From: Spongiibacteraceae bacterium
Lineage (GTDB): Bacteria > Pseudomonadota > Gammaproteobacteria > Pseudomonadales > PIVM01
DNA: 11,040 nucleotides
Direction of reading: 5' to 3'
NCBI GenBank assembly: GCA_030618505.1
Contig: JAUXDF010000067.1
Location: 1 to 11,040, forward strand
The translations under genes and the position numbers were made by a program. The notes under the pieces are model-generated. The model was given only the letters and a program-made list of their open reading frames with translations. It had not been told where the DNA came from and searched no databases. Shown here piece after piece: positions 6,531 through 11,040 of the stretch. How positions within the stretch are numbered: the stretch's first letter is position 1; each line of letters opens with the position of its first letter.

Positions 6531-8279
6531 GAGTTGTTATCAGGCGGCGATATGGTCGTTCGCGCCCTGGAAGAAGAGGGTGTTGAGTTTATTTTCGGGT
6601 ATCCCGGTGGTGCTGTTTTGCACATCTATGATGCTATTTTTAATAATTGTAAAATTCCCCATGTATTGGTGCGCCACGAGCAGGCGGCCACCCATGCGGC
6701 GGATGCTTATGCGCGTGCTACCGGTAAACCGGGTTTAGTGCTGGTCACTTCCGGCCCGGGTGCGACTAATGCCATTACCGGTATTGCCACCGCTTATATG
6801 GATTCAATTCCGATGGTGGTTTTATCGGGCCAGGTGCAAAGTCATCTGATTGGTGAAGATGCTTTTCAGGAGACGGATATGATCGGTGTATCCCGCCCGA
6901 TTGTTAAGCATAGTTTTTTGGTAAAACACGCCAAGGATATCCCCGAGACGATTAAAAAGGCATTTTACATTGCCACCACTGGTCGACCTGGCCCGGTGGT
7001 GGTGGATTTACCCAAGGATATTACCCATCCAGATGAAAAGTTTGAGTATGAATATCCTAAAACAATAAAGATGCGTTCCTATAACCCTGCCGTGCGTGGT
7101 CATTCTGGCCAAATCAAAAAGGCGGTGAGTATGTTATTGGCCGCCAAACGCCCGGTGTTATATGCCGGTGGTGGTGTTATTTTGGGGGATAGCTCTGAGT
7201 TGCTGACCGAGTTCGCTCACGCCTTAAATATACCGGTTACCAATACCTTGATGGGCCTCGGTGGTTTTCCCGGCGAAGACCGGCAGTTTATTGGGATGTT
7301 GGGAATGCATGGCACTTATGAGGCCAATACCGCCATGCATCACAGTGATTTAATTTTTGCGGTGGGTGCGCGCTTTGATGATCGCACCACCAACATGACC
7401 TCAAAATATTGCCCGACAGCAAAAATTATTCATATTGATATTGATCCAACCTCCATATCAAAAACTATTACCGCCGATGTGCCCATTGTTGGGCCGATTG
7501 AGACGGTTTTAAAAGATATGCTGGAACTGGTGAAAACAGCGCTGAAGAAAACACCCGAGACCTTTGATCAAGAGGCGAATGACAGCTGGTGGCAGCAGAT
7601 TAACGAATGGCGTGATGCTCAAGGGCTATGGACGGCGCCGCGTTATGATACTGATAGCGGCATGATTAAGCCCCAGCAGGTTATCGAAGCTTTGTATAAA
7701 ACCACCAAGGGGGATGCTTATGTGACCTCCGATGTGGGTCAGCACCAGATGTTTGCCGCACAATATTATCGTTTTAATAAACCGCGTCGCTGGATTAATT
7801 CTGGTGGTTTGGGAACGATGGGCTTTGGCCTGCCTGCCGCGATGGGTGTTAAGTTGGCTTTCCCCGATGCCGATGTTGCTTGCGTGACGGGTGAAGGCAG
7901 TATTCAAATGAATATTCAGGAACTCTCTACCTGTACACACTACCGGCTGCCTATCAAAATTATTAATATTAATAATGAGTCCCTGGGAATGGTGAAGCAG
8001 TGGCAGGATATGCAGTATGGTGGTCGTCACTCGCAAAGTGTTGCTTATAAAGATTCGCTGCCCGATTTTGTTAAATTGGCGGAGGCCTACGGGCATGTTG
8101 GTATTCGGGTGACAAAGTTCGAAGACCTGGAAGATAAGATGAATGAAGCGTTCAGCTTAAAGGATCGACTGGTGTTTTTGGATGTGGTGGTTGATCCAAA
8201 CGAGCATGTTTATCCCATGCAGATAGCCTCAAGCGGCTCGATGCGTGATATGTGGCTAAATAAAACGGAGCGAACCTGA
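6528..8279 (+). CDS. ilvI: Acetohydroxyacid synthase (acetolactate synthase) large catalytic subunit
   Basis: This subunit catalyses the first common step of branched-chain amino acid synthesis: ThDP-dependent condensation of pyruvate with a second pyruvate (to acetolactate, for Val/Leu) or with 2-oxobutyrate (for Ile). It acts with IlvH in the cytoplasm and uses FAD as a structural cofactor. The product has 583 residues, against 574 in E. coli IlvI. The N-terminal ThDP domain has FGYPGGAVLHIYDA and the catalytic glutamate E51 in RHEQAA; TSGPGATNAITGIATAYMDS follows. The central FAD-type domain contains LGMLGMHGTYEAN and FAVGARFDDRTTN. The C-terminal ThDP/Mg domain contains DVGQHQM, INSGGLGTMGFGLPAA and GEGSIQMNIQEL...ININN, where E456 stands in the usual Asp position. 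It ends SKTERT-like (LNKTERT), as in E. coli. The stop overlaps the ilvH ATG by one base (TGATG). Confidence 0.97.
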   Translation: MELLSGGDMVVRALEEEGVEFIFGYPGGAVLHIYDAIFNNCKIPHVLVRHEQAATHAADAYARATGKPGLVLVTSGPGATNAITGIATAYMDSIPMVVLSGQVQSHLIGEDAFQETDMIGVSRPIVKHSFLVKHAKDIPETIKKAFYIATTGRPGPVVVDLPKDITHPDEKFEYEYPKTIKMRSYNPAVRGHSGQIKKAVSMLLAAKRPVLYAGGGVILGDSSELLTEFAHALNIPVTNTLMGLGGFPGEDRQFIGMLGMHGTYEANTAMHHSDLIFAVGARFDDRTTNMTSKYCPTAKIIHIDIDPTSISKTITADVPIVGPIETVLKDMLELVKTALKKTPETFDQEANDSWWQQINEWRDAQGLWTAPRYDTDSGMIKPQQVIEALYKTTKGDAYVTSDVGQHQMFAAQYYRFNKPRRWINSGGLGTMGFGLPAAMGVKLAFPDADVACVTGEGSIQMNIQELSTCTHYRLPIKIININNESLGMVKQWQDMQYGGRHSQSVAYKDSLPDFVKLAEAYGHVGIRVTKFEDLEDKMNEAFSLKDRLVFLDVVVDPNEHVYPMQIASSGSMRDMWLNKTERT

Positions 8280-8770
8280 TGCGTCATATTATTTCGGTAT
8301 TATTAGAAAATGAGCCGGGCGCGCTTTCACGTGTAGTTGGGCTTTTTTCCCAGCGTGGTTACAACATCGAAAGCCTTACCGTTGCTCCGACCGAAGATCC
8401 CACTTTGTCGCGATTAACGCTGACAACGAAGGGCGATGAGAGAACCATTGAGCAGATTACCAAGCATCTGAACAAGCTGGTGGATGTCGTTAAGTTAGTG
8501 GATTTGACCGAAGGCGGACACATTGAGCGCGAACTGATGTTGATCAAAGTGAAAGCTACCGGTGCCCAGCGCGCTGAAATCAAACGCTGCACGGATATCT
8601 TTCGTGGTCAGGTGGTTGATGTTGGCCCGAGTGTTTATACCATTCAAATTACCGGTACCAGCGATAAGCTGGATGCTTTTGTGCAGTCAATGGGGGATGC
8701 TAATATTCTCGAGGTGGTGCGCACGGGTGTGTCGGGACTTGCACGGGGTGAGAAAGTGTTAAGTTTGTAA
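8279..8770 (+). CDS. ilvH: Acetohydroxyacid synthase small regulatory subunit
   Basis: IlvH binds IlvI, raises its activity and confers valine feedback inhibition. The 163-residue product has the same length as E. coli IlvH. An N-terminal ACT domain (about 1-80) begins with MRHIISVLLENEPGALSRVV, and a C-terminal regulatory domain contains REIM-like RELMLIKVKA and DIFRGQVVDV. Asn11, Gly14 and Asn29, which correspond to positions I recall as affecting valine binding in E. coli IlvH, are all present, so the enzyme is probably valine-sensitive. The ATG overlaps the ilvI TGA by one base, implying translational coupling and balanced subunit synthesis. The operon ends 18 bases downstream at a strong terminator. 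Confidence 0.97.
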   Translation: MRHIISVLLENEPGALSRVVGLFSQRGYNIESLTVAPTEDPTLSRLTLTTKGDERTIEQITKHLNKLVDVVKLVDLTEGGHIERELMLIKVKATGAQRAEIKRCTDIFRGQVVDVGPSVYTIQITGTSDKLDAFVQSMGDANILEVVRTGVSGLARGEKVLSL

Positions 8771-8788
8771 ATGTGATTAACGAGCAAT

Positions 8789-8816
8789 AAAAAGGGGAGC
8801 CGCGGCTCCCCTTTTT
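8789..8816. terminator. Bidirectional intrinsic terminator between ilvH and ilvC
   Basis: This is a perfect 28-bp palindrome: AAAAAGGGGAGCCG followed directly by its reverse complement. As RNA it folds into a GC-rich stem (GGGGAGC/GCTCCCC around a CGCG loop) with A-tract and T-tract flanks, so it reads as a Rho-independent terminator on both strands. It lies 18 bases after the ilvH stop and 18 bases beyond the ilvC stop, ending both converging transcripts. Confidence 0.95.
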
Positions 8817-8834
8817 GGTGTCTAAACGCCAAGT

Positions 8835-10310
8835 TTAAACAATCTTCTTCATGGCGGTCATGTAACCACGCAGTTCTTCGCCAATGTATTCAACCGGATG
8901 GTTACGAATAGCATCGTTAACGGCGATCAGTTTCTGGTTATCAACACCATTGTTGCTGAGTTCCAGGCCTTTACCAATAACATCGGTGTCAACTTTGCTC
9001 ATAAACTCTTCCAGTAAAGGAACCGCTGCATGGGCAAAGAGGTAGCAGCCGTATTCGGCGGTATCAGAGATAACCACATTCATCTCGTAGAGTTTCTTGC
9101 GAGCAATGGTGTTGGCGATCAATGGGGTTTCGTGCAGCGATTCATAATAAGCTGACTCGTCAATAATACCGGCGTCGGTCATGGTTTCAAAAGCCAGTTC
9201 AACGCCGGCTTTAACCATGGCGACCATTACGATACCGTTGTCATAGTATTCCTGCTCGCTGATTTCCATCTCACCGGCAACTGATTTTTCAAAGGCAGTT
9301 TCAGCAGTGTCTGCGCGCCAGCCTAGCAGGTTGACATCATCATTGGCCCAATCTGTCATCATGGTGCTGGAGAAAAATCCGGACATGATATCGTCCTGAT
9401 GTTTTTCAAACAGCGGACGCATAATATCCTTGAGTTCCTCAGCCAGTTCAAAAGCGCGAATTTTCGCGGGATTGCTCAGGCGATCCATCATATTGGTGAT
9501 GCCGCCGTGCTTTAATCCCTCGGTGATAGTCTCCCAGCCGTATTGAATTAGCTTGGAGGCGTAACCTTCGTTTATGCCTTCAGCGATCATTTTGTTAAAG
9601 CACAGGATGGAGCCAGCCTGCAGCATGCCGCAGAGAATGGTTTGCTCACCCATCAGATCGGACTTAACTTCGGCAATAAAGGAAGACTCCAGCACGCCCG
9701 CACGGTGACCACCGGTGGCTGCAGCATAAGCCTTGGCAATTTCCCAGCCGTCGCCATTGGGATCGTTCTCACGATGAACCGCTGTCAGGGTGGGAACACC
9801 AAAACCACGCACATATTCAGCGCGTACTTCTGAGCCTGGGCACTTAGGCGCAACCATCACAACGGTCAGATCTTTGCGAATCTGCATGCCTTCTTCGACA
9901 ATATTAAAGCCGTGGGAATAGGCCAGCGTGGCGCCCTGCTTCATTAAGGGCATGATCTGCTCAACAACGGCGCTGTGCTGCTTGTCTGGTGTCAGGTTGC
10001 AGACTAGATCGGCGCTGGGGATAAGTTCTTCATAAGTGCCAACGGTAAAACCGTTTTCAGTAGCGTTTTTCCAGGATTGGCGTTTATCATCAATAGCCGC
10101 CTGGCGCAGGGTGTAGGAAACATTCAGGCCGCTGTCGCGCATGTTTAAGCCCTGATTCAGGCCTTGGGCGCCACAGCCGACAATAACCACTTTTTTACCT
10201 TTCAGGTAATCGCAGCCTGTGGTGAATTCTTCTCCGTGCATAAAACGACATTTGCCGAGCTCTTCGATTTGCAGGCGAAGTGGAAGGGTGTTGAAATAGT
10301 TTTCTGCCAT
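8835..10310 (-). CDS. ilvC: Ketol-acid reductoisomerase, class II (long form)
   Basis: IlvC converts acetolactate or acetohydroxybutyrate, the products of IlvIH, into the dihydroxy acids by Mg-dependent alkyl migration and NADPH reduction. At 491 residues it matches the E. coli class II enzyme in length and most of its sequence. The N-terminal Rossmann domain has VIVGCGAQGLNQG (G45, G47, G50). The metal-binding helix VKSDLMGEQTILCG supplies D218 and E222. The second helical domain, characteristic of class II, includes GVELAFETMTDAGI and ESAYYESLHETPLIANTIAR. The start is supported by AGAGG (complement of 10319-10323) eight bases upstream of the ATG. It is convergent with ilvIH and divergent from ilvY, which in enteric bacteria activates it. 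Confidence 0.98.
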   Translation of the reverse strand: MAENYFNTLPLRLQIEELGKCRFMHGEEFTTGCDYLKGKKVVIVGCGAQGLNQGLNMRDSGLNVSYTLRQAAIDDKRQSWKNATENGFTVGTYEELIPSADLVCNLTPDKQHSAVVEQIMPLMKQGATLAYSHGFNIVEEGMQIRKDLTVVMVAPKCPGSEVRAEYVRGFGVPTLTAVHRENDPNGDGWEIAKAYAAATGGHRAGVLESSFIAEVKSDLMGEQTILCGMLQAGSILCFNKMIAEGINEGYASKLIQYGWETITEGLKHGGITNMMDRLSNPAKIRAFELAEELKDIMRPLFEKHQDDIMSGFFSSTMMTDWANDDVNLLGWRADTAETAFEKSVAGEMEISEQEYYDNGIVMVAMVKAGVELAFETMTDAGIIDESAYYESLHETPLIANTIARKKLYEMNVVISDTAEYGCYLFAHAAVPLLEEFMSKVDTDVIGKGLELSNNGVDNQKLIAVNDAIRNHPVEYIGEELRGYMTAMKKIV

Positions 10311-10337
10311 GGTGTTGGCCTCTGTAGTTAGGGTTGG

Positions 10338-10365
10338 ATAATTACCTTGTATTGCTGCCTGTCAT
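10338..10365 (-). promoter_or_regulatory. Candidate ilvC promoter
   Basis: On the minus strand ATGACA (10365-10360; 5/6 match) precedes AATTAT (10343-10338; 4/6) with a 16-base spacer. Initiation near 10331 would give a leader of about 20 bases that still includes the AGAGG ribosome binding site. Other positions further upstream are possible if the true promoter depends on IlvY and has a weak -35. Confidence 0.35.
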
Positions 10366-10403
10366 TGGGTGCTAAAATGAGCAGGAAAAAATAGTGGCGT
10401 GAC

Positions 10404-10432
10404 TTTACCTTAAAACCACGATTGCTTAAAAT
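10404..10432 (+). promoter_or_regulatory. Candidate ilvY promoter
   Basis: TTTACC (10404-10409; 4/6) and TAAAAT (10427-10432; 5/6) are separated by 17 bases. The start site would be near 10439, about 45 bases before the ilvY ATG, which places the dyad at 10461-10476 inside the transcribed leader, a position suitable for autorepression. Confidence 0.4.
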
Positions 10433-10460
10433 GATATAAATGAGATAAAACGATGCGTTT

Positions 10461-10476
10461 TATGCAATATTGGATA
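10461..10476. promoter_or_regulatory. Candidate IlvY operator (16-bp imperfect palindrome)
   Basis: TATGCAATATTGGATA is palindromic except for one mismatched pair and contains the perfect 8-bp dyad CAATATTG. It lies in the ilvC-ilvY intergenic region just before the ilvY start. LysR-type regulators bind AT-rich interrupted dyads of about this size in divergent promoter regions. Assignment to IlvY is inferred from position; I could not compare it with a verified IlvY motif. Confidence 0.4.
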
Positions 10477-10483
10477 TATCGTG

Positions 10484-11040
10484 ATGGATGCAAAATTATT
10501 AAGGCTATTTGTCACCCTGGCGGACACGCTGCATTTTGCAAAAGCAGCCGAGGTTTGCCATATGACACCTTCCGCTGTTTCACGTGCAATACAGCGGCTT
10601 GAGCAAGAGCTGGGGCAGTGTCTTTTTACTCGGGATAACCGTTCCGTGCAGCTTACCCATGCCGGGGAGGTCTTTAAGCGTTATGCCCTGGAGTCCTTGG
10701 CGCAGTGGGATGCGCTACAGCAGAATCTGCGCCTGGATGCAAAAAACCTCACTGGCGAGTTGCGGCTGTATTGTTCGGTAACTGCAAGTTATAGCATCCT
10801 GTCGGCAATATTGCCGGCATTTCGTCAACAGTATCCGGGTATCGAGATAAAACTACATACCGGTGATCAGGCGCAAGCGATATCGCGCATATTGGCGGGG
10901 GAGGAGGATATTGCCATTGCCGCTCATCCGGGCGGACTGTCAAAAAAGCTTAATTTTCAGACCGTGGCCCATTCTCCTCTACACTTTATTGCACCTTCGA
11001 TGCCGTGTCAGGTATCGCGGCAAATAGAGCAGCAAAGCAA
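10484..11040 (+). CDS. ilvY: LysR-family activator IlvY, N-terminal part (cut by right edge)
   Basis: IlvY is a LysR-type regulator that in E. coli activates ilvC when acetolactate or acetohydroxybutyrate accumulates, and represses its own gene. The 185 visible codons remain open at the edge. The winged helix-turn-helix occupies about residues 1-60 (HFAKAAEVCHMTPSAVSRAI, then QRLEQELGQCLFTRDNR). The effector domain starts near 90 with TGELRLYCSVTASYS and continues with IEIKLHTGDQAQAI and GEEDIAIAAHPGG. These segments align well with E. coli IlvY (SGELHIFCSVTAAYS, VEIKLTTGDAADAM). ATG 10484 is chosen because it gives the typical family N-terminus (MDAKLLRLFVTLAD); a GTG one codon earlier is possible, and the ribosome binding site is weak (GGA about 11 bases upstream). 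Divergence from ilvC supports the identity. Confidence 0.92.
   Translation, partial: MDAKLLRLFVTLADTLHFAKAAEVCHMTPSAVSRAIQRLEQELGQCLFTRDNRSVQLTHAGEVFKRYALESLAQWDALQQNLRLDAKNLTGELRLYCSVTASYSILSAILPAFRQQYPGIEIKLHTGDQAQAISRILAGEEDIAIAAHPGGLSKKLNFQTVAHSPLHFIAPSMPCQVSRQIEQQS

Noticed and set aside
7626..8096. 156-codon open frame on the minus strand within ilvI
   Set aside because: It is antisense to the conserved ThDP domain of ilvI, and its translation resembles no family.
10528..10548. GCTGC-A-TTTTGCAAAA-GCAGC inverted repeat inside ilvY
   Set aside because: It encodes the LysR helix-turn-helix residues TLHFAKAA, and the outer arms are offset by one base. Coding constraint explains it adequately.

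Overview
The window is an ordinary chromosomal segment of a gammaproteobacterium, probably marine and non-enteric. DinG, YqcC, IlvH, IlvC and IlvY align closely with the Escherichia coli proteins from memory. IlvI carries a GEGS cofactor motif that I recall from Pseudomonas-type enzymes. Base composition is moderate, the genes are tightly packed, and I see no insertion sequence, phage gene, integrase, tRNA, rRNA or CRISPR array. The genus cannot be fixed from this sequence alone.

Left part (1-6015). The first ~150 bases hold only the tail of something that enters from the left edge. A very large, glutamine-rich DUF349 protein with HEAT-like N-terminal repeats runs leftward (148-2985, possibly from 3051). 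It diverges from dinG, an iron-sulfur DNA helicase (3121-5253), across a short shared promoter region. yqcC starts one base after dinG ends and must be co-transcribed with it. yqcC converges on a secreted DUF4124 protein (5593-6015, minus strand), and their 3' ends overlap by 10 bp.

Middle (6016-6527). About 510 bp contain no convincing gene. The first half is AT-rich and the second half can fold into small hairpins. This is the promoter and leader of ilvIH. A 38-codon ORF rich in Leu and Cys ends 26 nt before ilvI, but there is no proper attenuator terminator, so attenuation is only a possibility.

Right part (6528-11040). This is a branched-chain amino acid locus. ilvI (GTG start with a strong ribosome binding site) and ilvH overlap by one base and encode the large and small subunits of acetohydroxyacid synthase. 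A perfect 28-bp palindromic bidirectional terminator separates ilvH from convergent ilvC, a 491-residue class II ketol-acid reductoisomerase. ilvC diverges from a LysR-family gene that closely matches IlvY, which is cut off by the right edge. The two enzymes catalyse consecutive steps: pyruvate to acetolactate, then reduction and isomerisation. In E. coli, IlvY activates ilvC in response to the acetolactate-type product of the first step, so a substrate-induction circuit is likely here too.

I found no previously undescribed system. The points most worth checking are the mixed layout of the ilv locus, the long ilvI leader, the DUF349/dinG divergent pair and the candidate IlvY operator.
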